A stretch of DNA of 64,000 nt from Subtercola sp. PAMC28395 (GCF_018889995.1 NZ_CP076547.1:806001-870000); one strand, 5' to 3'. Positions 16,363 through 27,300 are shown, numbered from the stretch's first letter. Translations and numbers: made by a program. Notes: generated from the sequence alone by a model not told the origin.

Positions 16363-17774
16363 TGTGGAGCCTCGAAGACCACAGAGACCCCATCACCCAG
16401 ATCGAGCAGGTCGCCGTTCGCCAACATGGTCGGCTCTTGCGGATGCAGCCGTTCGGGGGCCCTGCCGGGCCGGTACAGTCGGGTTCCGTTCGTCGTATCG
16501 AGGTCCACGGCGAAGACATGGATGCCTTCCCGGCGAATGGCGAGATGGTTGCGCGAGATGTCTTGGTCGGGGCTCGGCACGGTCACAAGGTGCGGCATAG
16601 ACCCTGCCGAGACACGACCCGCGCTCGGCTTGCGCCCGATGACGACGTCACGATCGAGTTCGACTTCGGCGCCCGTCGACACCAGCAGCCTGCCCGCACT
16701 CACGGCGGGGGCGACACCCGCTGATGATGCGGGGGGCCCAGCTGACCCACTCTGCCCTGCGAACCCCGCACTCTCACGTGCGGCTGCAGCCCGCAATGCC
16801 TGTACCTGCTCCATCGACACGGTCTCACCGTCATGATCGCCCTGGGCCTCGGGGATGAAGTCGCTCTGGAGTTCGGCAGAGATGCCACTGCCGAATCGAG
16901 GAACGCCGACAATCATCCCTCCGGGCGCGGGCGACGGGTTGGGCATGGGAGGCGGAGGCAGCGCGGGTGCCTTCACGGTGATGACGGGCCCGACTGAGCG
17001 ACGGACATCCACACGTTCTGATTCTGGTTCTGGTTCTGTTTCTGGTTCATCGCTCGGGCGCACAGCTGCTCGCTCGACCGAGGACGCCACGGTCTCTCCC
17101 GACAGCATCTCGTCGTACAGCAGCCCCGTGGTGTCATCGAATGGGGTCGCTGTCTCTACAGAAACGCTCGGAGCCCCTACGCTCTCCCCCGTCGCGGTTT
17201 CGACCGAGACGGGGGTTTCAACCGGGACGGGGTCGACCTTCGGAGCTACGACCGGCCCGATGGCCTCGGGCTGAACCGGCGCCACGACGGGCAGAGGTGA
17301 CACGACAGCGGGCACGCGCGGCGATGACTCTGAGAGCATGCACTCGACACCCGCGCAGAGAACGACTCCGCTGTCGATCGGGAGTATGAAGTCGATGGCA
17401 CCGGCTGGCATCGATGAGATGACGACAGACCGAGGTGTCGTCGAGATGCTCTCACTCCAAGTGGTGACGCGGGCGCCCGATACAGCGAACGACCCGACGT
17501 CGGCGTCTCCTTCGATGAACACCGAGAGCGGGCCTCTGACGGCAATCAATACCTCATCGCCGACGAACGCGACGACCGCGAACGAGGGCAGGTCGGCGAG
17601 GCTGGTTCCGAAGGTTCCGGTGAGCGCCTCGAGGAGCGCGCCGAGTCCTTTACCCTCTTTCAGCGCCTCGTAGACCTCGTGCAGCAGTTTCGGGGAACTG
17701 AGCGCGGGAAGCAGCGCGACTCCCCCGTCAGCGACGATGCCGAACCAGGCTCCCGGGGCATAGCGGTGGGTCAC
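16359..17774 (-). CDS. FHA-domain protein with Pro/Val-rich linker
   Basis: 471 residues. An N-terminal domain of about 160 residues of alternating strands and helices (GAWFGIVADGGVALLPAL ...) has no family I know. A long low-complexity linker rich in Pro, Val, Glu and Thr spans about 165-340. A canonical FHA domain closes the protein (VVIGRKP, DISRNHLAI, TTNGTRLYRPG). The intact GR/SRNH/NGT residues predict phosphothreonine-peptide binding. Both ends overlap neighbours by ATGA. It is probably a scaffold recruited by the kinase encoded next. Confidence 0.88.
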   Translation of the reverse strand: MTHRYAPGAWFGIVADGGVALLPALSSPKLLHEVYEALKEGKGLGALLEALTGTFGTSLADLPSFAVVAFVGDEVLIAVRGPLSVFIEGDADVGSFAVSGARVTTWSESISTTPRSVVISSMPAGAIDFILPIDSGVVLCAGVECMLSESSPRVPAVVSPLPVVAPVQPEAIGPVVAPKVDPVPVETPVSVETATGESVGAPSVSVETATPFDDTTGLLYDEMLSGETVASSVERAAVRPSDEPETEPEPESERVDVRRSVGPVITVKAPALPPPPMPNPSPAPGGMIVGVPRFGSGISAELQSDFIPEAQGDHDGETVSMEQVQALRAAAARESAGFAGQSGSAGPPASSAGVAPAVSAGRLLVSTGAEVELDRDVVIGRKPSAGRVSAGSMPHLVTVPSPDQDISRNHLAIRREGIHVFAVDLDTTNGTRLYRPGRAPERLHPQEPTMLANGDLLDLGDGVSVVFEAPQ

Positions 17775-18628
17775 GAGGTCGCCCCGTGTGTCTCCGACCG
17801 CGGAACCGTGTCGTTGAGGTCGTCACGCCTTGATTCGCGGGGAAGGGGCAGGTGAGGAAGTGTCTCGCTGCCGACCTCGTGCCCTGCCACCGACACCGCG
17901 TCAACGACAACAGCCGTCACGTTGTCGCGACCGCCGTGCAGCAGCGATTCATGCACCAGGCGCGTTGCCGCCGCCTGCGGAGCGACCTCATCGCGCAGAA
18001 TCTGCTGAATGTGATCGTCTGTGAGCTCGCCGGTCAGTCCGTCGGAGCAGACCAGCAGGCGGTCACCCGCAGACGCCGGAATGTACCAGTAGTCGGGCTG
18101 GCTGTCGCTGCCGGCACCGATCGCACGCGTGACCACGTTGCGCTGGGCGTCTCTGGTTGCCTGCTCTGAGGTGAGCTCGCCACGTTCGACGCGCTCCTGA
18201 ACGAGGGAGTGGTCGACGCTGATCTGTTCGAACTGCCCCTCAGCGAGCCGGTAGGTTCGTGAATCGCCCAGGTTGATCATCAGCCAATACGCTGCCTCGT
18301 CGACCTGGGCGACGGCGACGCCGCTGAGCGTGGTGCCGGCACCGGCGCCTCGGCCTTCGGGTAGCAGGCGCACTCGTTCGGCCGCATCGGTGAAGGCCAG
18401 CTGCATCTCTTCGAGCGAGATGCTCGGCTGAGACGCAAGCCGGGTGTAGACCTCGATCACTGTGGCGCTGGCGACCTCTCCCGCATCGTGACCACCCATG
18501 CCGTCTGCAACGAGAAAGAGTGTTCCGCTGGCGAGAAAGGAGTCTTCGTTCAGGGCACGGCGAAGTCCCTTGTCGGTCGCCGAACCGACGTTGACCACAA
18601 TCGGCGGCTCAGTACCGATGTCGGTCAC
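17771..18628 (-). CDS. PP2C-family Ser/Thr protein phosphatase
   Basis: 285 residues with the complete PP2C signature set: RRALNEDSFL, LVADGMGGHDAGE, GAGTTLSGV, INLGDSRTYR, LLVCSDGLTGEL and GGRDNVTAVVV. The conserved Asp residues for the two-metal centre are present. It should reverse phosphorylation made by the kinase two genes downstream. Both ends overlap neighbours (ATGA), so it is produced together with the RDD-FHA and FHA proteins. The protein is soluble: no membrane segment is seen, unlike PstP. Confidence 0.95.
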   Translation of the reverse strand: MTDIGTEPPIVVNVGSATDKGLRRALNEDSFLASGTLFLVADGMGGHDAGEVASATVIEVYTRLASQPSISLEEMQLAFTDAAERVRLLPEGRGAGAGTTLSGVAVAQVDEAAYWLMINLGDSRTYRLAEGQFEQISVDHSLVQERVERGELTSEQATRDAQRNVVTRAIGAGSDSQPDYWYIPASAGDRLLVCSDGLTGELTDDHIQQILRDEVAPQAAATRLVHESLLHGGRDNVTAVVVDAVSVAGHEVGSETLPHLPLPRESRRDDLNDTVPRSETHGATS

Positions 18629-19746
18629 CGGGTACTCACTGTGACGCGCCGATCGCCCAGGAGCAGAACGTCACCCGGGCTGAGATACACCGGAAGGTCG
18701 ACTCCCACGGGGATCTCGGGGTAGCCCCGCCGCTCAACGCGGGTTCCGTTCGTCGAATGGCGGTCGATGACACCGAGGCGATCGCCGTCGATGATGAAAG
18801 CGGCGTGGGTCTTCGACATCGACTTGGTGTGGTCGAGCAGCGAAACGAGCTGGGTCATGTCGCCCGTGCCTTGCGGATTTCGACCGATCAAACCCGACCC
18901 GGTGAGCACGACATCCTCGCCGGAGTCGACGCCGAATACCCATCGGGGTTGCGAGCGCACCGGCGGGGCCGCCCGAGTCTCATCGAGATCATCCCGGGAA
19001 AAATTGTCGCCAACCGAGATCCCCGCAGGGATCATCGAAGGAATCACAGACCCGGGCACGCTCGAAATCGGGGCCGGCGCAACGGCCGCTGCTCGGTACA
19101 CAGGCGCCGAGGGAGCCGCAGCCGCAACGGGCACCTGATACACGGGGGCAACCTCAGGCGCAACGGGCACCACCGGAACCTGGTACACGGGCGCCACCTC
19201 GGGAACCGCAGCCATCCCGGCATCGGACACCCCCGCACCGGCCACACTGACACCGCCGACTGCGCCGCCCTCCGTGTCCCGCAGCATCCACGTGCCCGAC
19301 GCCTGATCGTGCCACCCGCGCCGTGCCCCCGTCGAATCGAACAGGGGCGAGAGCGGTCCGACGATGATGTAGAAGGTCAGCGAGAAGATGATGAGCCGGC
19401 CGAGCGCCCGCCAGAACCCCGGCTCACCCATCGTGTCGAGCCGAACCAGCCGAATCTTCGTGGCCTTCATGCCCGGCGTCTGACCCGACCCGAGTGCCCC
19501 GAGGTAGAACAGCCCCAGCACGATTCGCAAGATGAGTGGAATCCACACCGCGAGCGAGATCATCGTCGAGTAGGCAGAATAGTCCCCGCGACCGATAGCC
19601 CCGCCGGCCGCTACGGTGAACCCGATCTGCACGACGAACGGAATCAGGCTGACCCACAACATGTCGAGCACATAAGCGCCTGCCCGCGAACCCATCGTCG
19701 CGCTCTGCTGCTCCAGCGCAGCTCGCTGGCCGGTAACCAGGCTCAT
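18625..19746 (-). CDS. RDD-family membrane protein fused to C-terminal FHA domain
   Basis: 373 residues. The N-terminal RDD domain contains about three membrane helices (SRAGAYVLDMLWVSLIPFVV; LILRIVLGLFYLGAL; FWRALGRLIIFSLTFYIIVG) with the GQTPGMKATKIRLV signature. A Val/Ala/Pro-rich linker with a repeated VAPVYQVPV motif follows. A complete FHA domain (SGLIGRNP, MSKTHAAF, STNGTRVERRG) ends the protein. The start at 19746 overlaps the upstream stop as ATGA; the longer frame has no support. It probably anchors phosphoprotein recognition at the membrane. Confidence 0.9.
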   Translation of the reverse strand: MSLVTGQRAALEQQSATMGSRAGAYVLDMLWVSLIPFVVQIGFTVAAGGAIGRGDYSAYSTMISLAVWIPLILRIVLGLFYLGALGSGQTPGMKATKIRLVRLDTMGEPGFWRALGRLIIFSLTFYIIVGPLSPLFDSTGARRGWHDQASGTWMLRDTEGGAVGGVSVAGAGVSDAGMAAVPEVAPVYQVPVVPVAPEVAPVYQVPVAAAAPSAPVYRAAAVAPAPISSVPGSVIPSMIPAGISVGDNFSRDDLDETRAAPPVRSQPRWVFGVDSGEDVVLTGSGLIGRNPQGTGDMTQLVSLLDHTKSMSKTHAAFIIDGDRLGVIDRHSTNGTRVERRGYPEIPVGVDLPVYLSPGDVLLLGDRRVTVSTR

Positions 19747-22082
19747 CGTCTTGCTCGCTTTCGTTTCTCGGTGAACCGTGCGGCACGGCGCATCCACTCG
19801 TCCCAGAACGACCGAAGAGACAGCCGACCGCGCGCCCGGCGCCAACGCGAGACCGATTTCTTCATCGCCCGCACGATGACGTCGACTTCGCTCCAGAACA
19901 CCGCCACCTGCTCGTCAGACGGTTCACCGGGGCCAAACACCCCATGGTCGACCTCGGCCGCCAGCGTCGTCACTCCCGATTCGGGGAAGCGTTCGGCGAT
20001 CGCCGTCGCACCTTCTCTGCGCGTGGTGCCGGGCGTCAGCGACGCACCGAGGTCGACGGCCGTGTCGACGACCTCTGACCATCCGCCGCTCAGCCTGTCA
20101 CTCGGCCGACCCGCGGTTGCGCGTCGCCGTCGACGCCTGGCCTTCAGCACCCCGATCACGACGATCGGCCCGATCAGAATGGCCAGCACGATCAAGACGT
20201 TCACCGCTACTCCGGCGATAGCCCAGATGCCTGCCCAGTCGTCGGTCGGTGTCTTCTGTTTCTGGTTGTCAGACAGCACATCGGGCGGCAGCTCGGCGGG
20301 AGCCTGCGCGGGGGGCGGCGGCTGCAGCACCTGCGGCTGCGGCTTGGTCTTCTGCTTGGGCGCCTGCTGTTGCGGCGTCTGGTCTTTCGGAGGCGTCGGG
20401 TCGAAAGTCATCCAGCCTGCACCCTGAAAGTCGACCTCGACCCACGCGTGCAGATCACTTCCGGTGATCGCAACAGAACCCTGCGCGGCATTGGCGGGAT
20501 AGAAACCCATCACCACTCGTGCGGGCAACCCCAGCTGGGTCGCCTCCAGCGCCATCGCCACGGCGTACTGCTCGTCATCGCCGACCATCTGGTCACCAGT
20601 GAGCAGGGTGTTGATGCGCTCGGAGCTGTGACCAGAACGAGAGACGGTGTCACCCTGCAGCCCATGGCTGAAGAAGCCCTGCGTGTGCAGCGTCGTCGCC
20701 AGCGCCCGGGCTTGGTCGAGTGCGCCAGTCGCCTCACCGATGGCGTTGTCGGCGGCACCGGTCACGCTGTCGGGAATACCGAATGACTTCGGCATGGTCA
20801 GCCGTGCGGCAGTTGTCGCCGCAAGCTGTTCGTCGGTGAATGTCGGCGGCACGATGACCTCGGCGGTGTACGAATCCCCCGCGACGAGCGGTACAGTCGT
20901 CACCGCCACACCTGTTGCACTGTTGTAGTGCAGCGCCTCGGCGAGCTGACCTGCACGATCGCCGCCGAAACGGAGTGCGGTGAGGTAGCCGACGTCGGGC
21001 ATCCAGACGCCGGCCAGGGCCTCGTCGGTGATGGTGATCGTGGCGGGGGTGCCGGCACGCGTGTCGACGATCTGTGTTCCGACACGGGAGAAGGTACCCG
21101 AACCCTCAGAGCCGCTGCCCGACACGTTGTAAACGATGCCGTCGTAGAGGTCGAGCGTGGCGAGCCGAATGCGGGCCCCGTCGGGCAGCCCCGACACCGT
21201 GAACAGGGTCGTGCTGGCGAAGTCGCGCACGTATTTGCGGTACGACTCGAGCGGGCTCGGGTAGGCTCGCAGGTCGAGGGGCGGCACGACCGTGTCGCGC
21301 AGGACGTGCCGCTGGGATGCGGGGAGTGCGGCGCCGGCCGTCGCGAAGCCGACCACGAGACCGACCACGATGAGGCCGGCCGCGAGCGCGGCGCGTCGAC
21401 TGCGTGCGGCAACGGGTTGAGCATTGTCGCCCTCGTATTCGATCAGGTCATCTGCTGTCGATACCGCGGCGAGCGACTCGGCGCGCCTGAACGCGACCCA
21501 GCCGATCGACAGCCCCGCGAGCAGAACGCCCCGTACGAGCGGCTCGACCGTCTCATGGGTGCCGAGGCTGATCGAGAGCGCGAACAAGGCAACCACCGGA
21601 ATCAGTGCCGTCGCCCAGCGCTGACGCAACCGCAGGGCGAGGCTGGCTGAGATGACACCGGCGAGAAGCGACGAAAGAAAAGGCACGATGAGCAGCTGAT
21701 CGAAGCCCGCCACCGGCGCCTGCACGGTGAGTAGCTGCTTCCACGACAGAACAGCGCCGAAGGCCAGTCCGCTCAGCGTGTCGAGCGACGGAATCACCCC
21801 GGCGATCGTCGTCGAACGCAGCGCGAGCCCACCGCCCAGCACGAAGTAGGCGACGATCGTCGCAGCGGCCACGACCAGTGCGTCCCACCGCAGTCGGGCG
21901 CCCAGGTAGGCGATACCCAACCCGAGCAGCAGCCCGCCGAAGCCGCCGATGAGGTACCCGAACCCGCCGAAGATCGGCGCGAATCCCAGCACCGAAATAC
22001 CGAGTACCGCAGCCAGATAGGCGAGGTCGATGAGCTGAGCGGATGCCCGCCGAGCCACTACACGTGCGCTGGTGTCTCTCAT
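19743..22082 (-). CDS. TgpA-like membrane protein with transglutaminase fold, catalytic Cys replaced
   Basis: 779 residues. About seven membrane helices fill residues 15-210. An outer domain follows (about 235-610), then a Pro/Gln linker, a further helix (VNVLIVLAILIGPIVVIGV) near 640 and a C-terminal cytosolic DUF4129-like region. The transglutaminase core keeps the His of DLHAWVEV near 545 and the Asp of FDPTPP near 559. Where active enzymes have G-x-C-E-x-F/Y it reads VGDDEQYA near 502, so the nucleophilic Cys appears to be Asp. The fold may therefore serve binding rather than catalysis. The MoxR-DUF58-TgpA order upstream is a widespread set. Confidence 0.9.
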   Translation of the reverse strand: MRDTSARVVARRASAQLIDLAYLAAVLGISVLGFAPIFGGFGYLIGGFGGLLLGLGIAYLGARLRWDALVVAAATIVAYFVLGGGLALRSTTIAGVIPSLDTLSGLAFGAVLSWKQLLTVQAPVAGFDQLLIVPFLSSLLAGVISASLALRLRQRWATALIPVVALFALSISLGTHETVEPLVRGVLLAGLSIGWVAFRRAESLAAVSTADDLIEYEGDNAQPVAARSRRAALAAGLIVVGLVVGFATAGAALPASQRHVLRDTVVPPLDLRAYPSPLESYRKYVRDFASTTLFTVSGLPDGARIRLATLDLYDGIVYNVSGSGSEGSGTFSRVGTQIVDTRAGTPATITITDEALAGVWMPDVGYLTALRFGGDRAGQLAEALHYNSATGVAVTTVPLVAGDSYTAEVIVPPTFTDEQLAATTAARLTMPKSFGIPDSVTGAADNAIGEATGALDQARALATTLHTQGFFSHGLQGDTVSRSGHSSERINTLLTGDQMVGDDEQYAVAMALEATQLGLPARVVMGFYPANAAQGSVAITGSDLHAWVEVDFQGAGWMTFDPTPPKDQTPQQQAPKQKTKPQPQVLQPPPPAQAPAELPPDVLSDNQKQKTPTDDWAGIWAIAGVAVNVLIVLAILIGPIVVIGVLKARRRRRRATAGRPSDRLSGGWSEVVDTAVDLGASLTPGTTRREGATAIAERFPESGVTTLAAEVDHGVFGPGEPSDEQVAVFWSEVDVIVRAMKKSVSRWRRARGRLSLRSFWDEWMRRAARFTEKRKRARR

Positions 22083-22085
22083 CTG

Positions 22086-23390
22086 CTATGCCGCCCGCCT
22101 CAGACCTCGAGCGAGCTCACCGAGGTCGCCGAGCGAGAGCACCGCTGCACCCGCGATCGTGCGGGCCGACACATCGATGCTCGTGCCGCACAGCACGGCG
22201 ATCACGCGCACACCGATGGGCACGTAGCTCGACGCCAGCCGAATCTGCTCGGGTGTCGCGGTCGCACCGAACAGCAGCACGGCCACCGAGGCACTCGGCA
22301 CCGTCGACCCCAGCTCCCGAGAGAGCTGCACGAATGTCGACCGGGACTCTGCGGTGACGATAGCCGACAGCCCGTCGAGCAACTGCTTGCGTGAGCCCGA
22401 CTTCACCCGCTCGCCCTGAACGAGTACGGTGAGCTGCTTCTCTTCACGCAGCGCCTGGGCACCCAGCGACCCGCACACCGAAACGGCGAGCTCGAATTCG
22501 TCAGAGGTGGCGTAGTCGGCCGGGTTGCGCGACAGCGCGATGGCGAGGTGCGACCGGCGGGTCTCTTCGAACTGCCTGACCATGAGTTTGCCGGTGTGCG
22601 CGAACGACTTCCAGTGCACGTGCCGTCGGTCGTCGCCCGGAATGTATTCGCGAAGGGCGTGAAACGACACGTCGTCGCTTGACAGGTCTTTGGTCGGCTC
22701 GCCTTCGAGGTCACGAAAGAAGCCCGTCGACGAACCCTCGAGAGCGACGGTTCGCGGATGCACGAAAAGCTCGACCGGCTCGGTCCAGTTCACAACTCGC
22801 CTGAACAACCCGAGAGGATCACCCCGAACCGACCTGACCGGCCCGACGGTCAGAACGGTGCGCCGGTGCGTAGGAATCGTGAAGAGATCTTCGTGGATGT
22901 CAGTCGCACCGAGCCGCGGAACGTGAAACGACGCCAACCCCCTGCCGACCGGCAGCTCGATCGTCGCCGCAAGTAGCGTTCGCGACGACGTGTTGCCCAC
23001 TACGACGTGACCGACGGCACGCTCGCCCACGACCACACGATTCGCCGCCAGGTCGAGGTCGATCGAATACGCCGAGCGGCCCGCGATGAACGGCAGCGCG
23101 AGCATGAGCACAGCGGTGGCAGCGAGCGCCACAGCGAGCAGCTCCTGCCAGCCCAGAATCTGACCGGCGACCCAGCTCGTCAGTGCAAGGGCAAGAACGA
23201 CCCAGCCGAACACCGTCGGCACCCGCAGTACACTCCGCGCGGCAAGAACAGCGGGGCGAATAAGCGGCCAGATGAGCACGCGTGAAACCTCGACCGCCGG
23301 CGCAACAAGGCGGCCGGCACTCTGCCGCGCGCCAGAGAACCCGCGGGCGATGCGGGCTGGTGCGATGCGGATGGTCGAGACGACGCTCAT
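22086..23390 (-). CDS. DUF58-domain membrane protein
   Basis: 434 residues. Two adjacent membrane helices lie near residues 55-95 (VFGWVVLALALTSWVAGQIL; LAVALAATAVLMLALPFIAG). A beta-rich middle follows, then the DUF58 signature REYIPGDDRRHVHWKSFAHTG near 260 with a downstream vWA-like part. The start at 23390 overlaps the MoxR stop by ATGA, and its stop is three bases from the TgpA-like start. DUF58 proteins are usually partners of MoxR ATPases in envelope-assembly or chaperone-like systems. No enzyme activity is known to me for this group. Confidence 0.9.
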   Translation of the reverse strand: MSVVSTIRIAPARIARGFSGARQSAGRLVAPAVEVSRVLIWPLIRPAVLAARSVLRVPTVFGWVVLALALTSWVAGQILGWQELLAVALAATAVLMLALPFIAGRSAYSIDLDLAANRVVVGERAVGHVVVGNTSSRTLLAATIELPVGRGLASFHVPRLGATDIHEDLFTIPTHRRTVLTVGPVRSVRGDPLGLFRRVVNWTEPVELFVHPRTVALEGSSTGFFRDLEGEPTKDLSSDDVSFHALREYIPGDDRRHVHWKSFAHTGKLMVRQFEETRRSHLAIALSRNPADYATSDEFELAVSVCGSLGAQALREEKQLTVLVQGERVKSGSRKQLLDGLSAIVTAESRSTFVQLSRELGSTVPSASVAVLLFGATATPEQIRLASSYVPIGVRVIAVLCGTSIDVSARTIAGAAVLSLGDLGELARGLRRAA

Positions 23391-24361
23391 GCGGCCGGGC
23401 GCCTCGTCTGCGGCGCGGCGACACTGCCCATGACCCGCGACAGCACCTTCTCGGCCGTCATGCCGGCGAACTCCGCCTCGGGGTCGAGCACGATGCGGTG
23501 GGTCCACACGGAGGGCGCAAGGTCTTTGATGTCGTCGGGAGTGACGTAAGGCCGGCCCTGTGCCGCCGCCCAGACCTTCGCCGAACGGATCATCGCCAGG
23601 GCTCCACGCACCGAAACGCCGAGCCGGGCATCCGACGAATTGCGCGTCTCTTGGGCGAGCTCGGCGGTGTACCGCAGCACCGAGCTGTCGGTGTGTACTG
23701 TCGTCGCGAGGTCGGCCATCGCCGCCACCGCGTCGGTGGTGATCATGGGGGTGAGAGCGGCGGCCGGGTTGCGCGACGCTGAGCTCGCCAGAATCAGCTC
23801 AGCCGAGGCGAGGTCGGGGTAGCCGATCGACGTCTTGATCAGAAAGCGGTCGAGTTGCGCCTCGGGCAGCCGGTAGGTTCCCGCCTGCTCGATCGGGTTC
23901 TGGGTCGCGATGACCATGAACGGTCGGCCGACCGCGTGCCCGACACCGTCGACAGTGATTCGCGACTCCTCCATCACCTCGAGCAGTGCCGACTGGGTCT
24001 TCGGCGACGCGCGGTTGATCTCGTCTGCGAGCACGATCGACGCGAAGATCGGGCCCTTGTGAAACTCGAAACGGTGCGAATCCTGGTCGTAGATCGAAAC
24101 GCCGGTCACGTCAGACGGGAGAAGGTCAGGCGTGAACTGGATGCGTTGGTTCGTACCCTGCACCGTCGCCGCGAGCGCCTTCGCGAGCATCGTCTTACCC
24201 GTACCCGGTGCATCTTCGAGCAGCACATGCCCTTCGGCCAGCATCGCCGTCAAAACGAGTTGGATGACCCGACTTTTGCCGAGCACAGCCTTACCCACAT
24301 TGGCGACGAGCGTTTCGAACGTCGCGGCGAACCACTGCGCCTCTTCGGTGGTCATTGTCAT
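23387..24361 (-). CDS. MoxR-family AAA+ ATPase
   Basis: 324 residues. Walker A is DAPGTGKTMLAKAL near 48-62, Walker B is IVLADEINRASP near 110, and ATQNPIEQAGTYRLPEAQLDRF is the sensor-1/arginine-finger region typical of MoxR (residues near 155-177). The start is ATG at 24361 with AAAGGA upstream; longer readings lack a site. Encoded with DUF58 and TgpA-like partners, it probably remodels or activates a membrane or extracellular complex using ATP. Inference: it assists assembly of the secretion apparatus encoded in the same operon. Confidence 0.94.
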   Translation of the reverse strand: MTMTTEEAQWFAATFETLVANVGKAVLGKSRVIQLVLTAMLAEGHVLLEDAPGTGKTMLAKALAATVQGTNQRIQFTPDLLPSDVTGVSIYDQDSHRFEFHKGPIFASIVLADEINRASPKTQSALLEVMEESRITVDGVGHAVGRPFMVIATQNPIEQAGTYRLPEAQLDRFLIKTSIGYPDLASAELILASSASRNPAAALTPMITTDAVAAMADLATTVHTDSSVLRYTAELAQETRNSSDARLGVSVRGALAMIRSAKVWAAAQGRPYVTPDDIKDLAPSVWTHRIVLDPEAEFAGMTAEKVLSRVMGSVAAPQTRRPAA

Positions 24362-24377
24362 GTCTTCGTCCTTTCTT

Positions 24378-27300
24378 TCATCCGCCCCACGACCCATTGA
24401 TCTGGAGCCAAGGTCCGTTGCGCCAGGGCTCAACCGAAAAGCTGTCCGTAACACCAGAGCCACATGGCACCGTGATCGACCCATTTGGGGTGCTGAAGCT
24501 TCCGGCTACGCTCCCGACTTTGTTGACATTGCCGGACTGCGTGTTGGGTGGAACGTTCCAGCACCGAAACATTGAAACGTCGGTCCAGTTCCCCGCTGCG
24601 ACGTTCTGCCAGTGGTACGTGACTGTGTCGCCGCTCCTTGTGAGCCACAGCCTCATAGGCGGCGGGTCGTTCGCGTTGCCCGACCAGTCGGCCGTCGAGG
24701 TGCCTGCGGCATTGCTGTAGGAGACGTGGATCGACGTCGACTGGCTCGGCTGAAGCCCGCCGTTCGTCTGATTGCCGTTGCCGTTGCCGTCGACCCCCGG
24801 GCTCGCTGAGTTCAGGGCGCTGCCGTTCGAGTTGACGTTCCACACGAACTGAACCGCGTTGTCTTGGCGGTTGACCGCCTGCAGCGTGATGATCGGCTTG
24901 CCGAACGGTGAGACCGCATTTGATGTCGCCGCCGGGCCGCTCTGGCTCACCACCTTCGACGATTCGTAGATCTGCACCGAGTAGCTCGAACCGTTCTGCA
25001 GACCGCCGATGTGAATGCTCGTGCTTCCCGCACCGACCGAACCGGAACCGCCGCCGTTGACCGAGTAGTTGTAGGTGATCTCGTCGCTTCGAGAGCCGTT
25101 GAGGTCGCCCGCAGCGAAGGTGACGTCGAGAACCCCGTCTCCGGGTGTTGCGACGACGTTCTTCGGCGCTCCCGGTGGGGCCGCAGCACGGCGTGCATCG
25201 GATTGCCCACTGGTAGCGCCCTGCCCGGCCTTGTTCTTGGCGCTCACGGTGAACGTGTAGTCGGTCTGCGAGATCGAGACAGTGGCGTTCGCGGAGTTGC
25301 TCGGTGCGGCGAACGAGTTGACGACCGCCCCGTTCTGCAGAACGTTGACCGTGTAGCCCGCGATGGCGTCACCGTTGTTGTTGGGTACGCTCCAGGTGAG
25401 GGCGATTTGCGCCTGCCCGCCGACGGGCTGGGCGGCCGACGTCGTCGGCGCCCCCGGGGCATCCGGAACCCCTGCGGGCACCATCGGCGCCGACATGCCG
25501 CTCCAGTCGGAGGGGTCTGGTGCGCGGTTGTGCGCCTGAACGCGCACGGTGTACGCGGTGCCGTTCTCGAGGCCCGTCCACACTGTCGAGTTGCCGCTGA
25601 CGGTCTGCTGGGCTGACCCGAAGGCGGGCAGCGGCGAGATCTCAAGCGTGTAGCTCGTCACAGGAGACCCTGTGGTGACCGGAGTGTTCCACGAGACAGT
25701 GAGGCTCTTGTCACCGAAGACAAGACTGGGTGGGGCGGGGGCGGATGGCCGTGCATCCGGCCGTGCGACAGCCGAAGCAGGCGATGGGTCAGACTCACCG
25801 ATCGCATTCGTCGCCGTCACCGTGAACGTGTACTCGACATCGTTCGTGAGGTTGCTCAGGGTGCAGGTGGTCGAGGCGCAGGTATTCGTCGTGCCCTTGT
25901 CGCTGCGCACGGTGTATGAGGTGATCACCGAACCGTTGTTGACCGGAGGCGTCCAGGAGAGCACCACCGTGTGGTCCTGGATCGAGGTCACACTGGGTGT
26001 CGACGGTGTTCCCGGCTTGCCCTTGACGGTGAGGCGCACGCGCCCGTCGACTTCGCGGTCGGGGTCTTTCGTCGAATCCTGCACGCGGTAGCGCACGACC
26101 ATCGTTCCGACGAACGTGCTACTCGGCGTGATGGTGACGTCATTGCCGGTGAATGTGGATGACCCGTCACCTGTTTCGACCGTCGCACCGATGACCGTGA
26201 GCGCCTTGCCCGAGAACGGGCTGGTGTCGTTACCAAGCACGCTCACGGTGACGGCCTTGCCCTGGGCCGCGTTGTCGACGATGTCGTCGGCGGTCGTGGC
26301 CAGCGGTCTCGTCGAGGCGCTCACCGACAGGTTGAGCGTTCCCGTCACGGGGCTGTTAGTGCCGTCGCTGACGGCGATCGTGACCGTGCCCGTCTGGCCC
26401 TTCGTCGCGTCAGAGGCGGCGCTCGCCTTGAGGTTCTGGCCGTCGACCGACAGGGAGAATCCGGCAGGCACACTGCCGTCGATCGAGTAGCTCAGCTTCT
26501 GCAGGTCTTCAGGGTCGGGGTCTTTCGACATCGCCCGAAGGTTCACGGTGATCGGGTCTTCGCCCGGAGCGACGTTCACCGTTCCGCCGATGAAACTCGG
26601 CGGCCGGTTCGACGGGGCAAGCACGGTGATCGGGATTACCAGAACCGAGGTGAGGCCGGTCGGGTCGTCGGGCCCCGTTCCGTCGGTCACCTCGAACGAG
26701 ATCGCATCGGGACCGTAGTAGTCGGCGGCCGGGGTGTAGACGAGAGTCGTCTCATCTTTGATGAGAGCGTCACCGTTCGCGTGGTTCGCGGTGACCTTGT
26801 TCGCGACAGTGATGCGGGGCGTCTTGCCCTTCGCCACGTCGACGTAGTCGCTGAGTTTGAGCTCGACGCTCTGCCCACTCTTGACCTCAACGGGCTTCAC
26901 CGTCGACTTCAGCGTGGGGCGAACCACGCCGGTGCCAGGCACCAGCACGAATGCCGACGCCGTGAGCCCGTCAGGGTCTGTCACCGTGTAGAGCACGATC
27001 TGCGGGTCTACGGCCAGCGCTATGGTCACGCTGCCTTTGCTCATCCCCGTCACGGCAGGGTCGTCGCTCGAGACCGAGAGCTGGTCGGCCACCCCGTCGG
27101 GATCTTCGTCGTTCGTCAGCACATTCACGCTGACCGACGTCTGGCCGACGATTCCGGCAGCCGAGACTCGGTCGTCGCGCGCGATCGGCGCCAGCAGCGG
27201 CGCGCTCGCCGAGACGGTGACCTGCAGCACGCCGTAGGCCGTTCCGCCCCACGGATCGGCCACCTGGTACCCGATGCTGTAGGTGCCTTCTTTGTCGGGT

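Noticed and set aside
18757..20427. A 556-codon frame antisense to the RDD-FHA and TgpA-like genes
   Set aside because: Arg-rich, without domains, and fully covered by two well-supported genes on the other strand.
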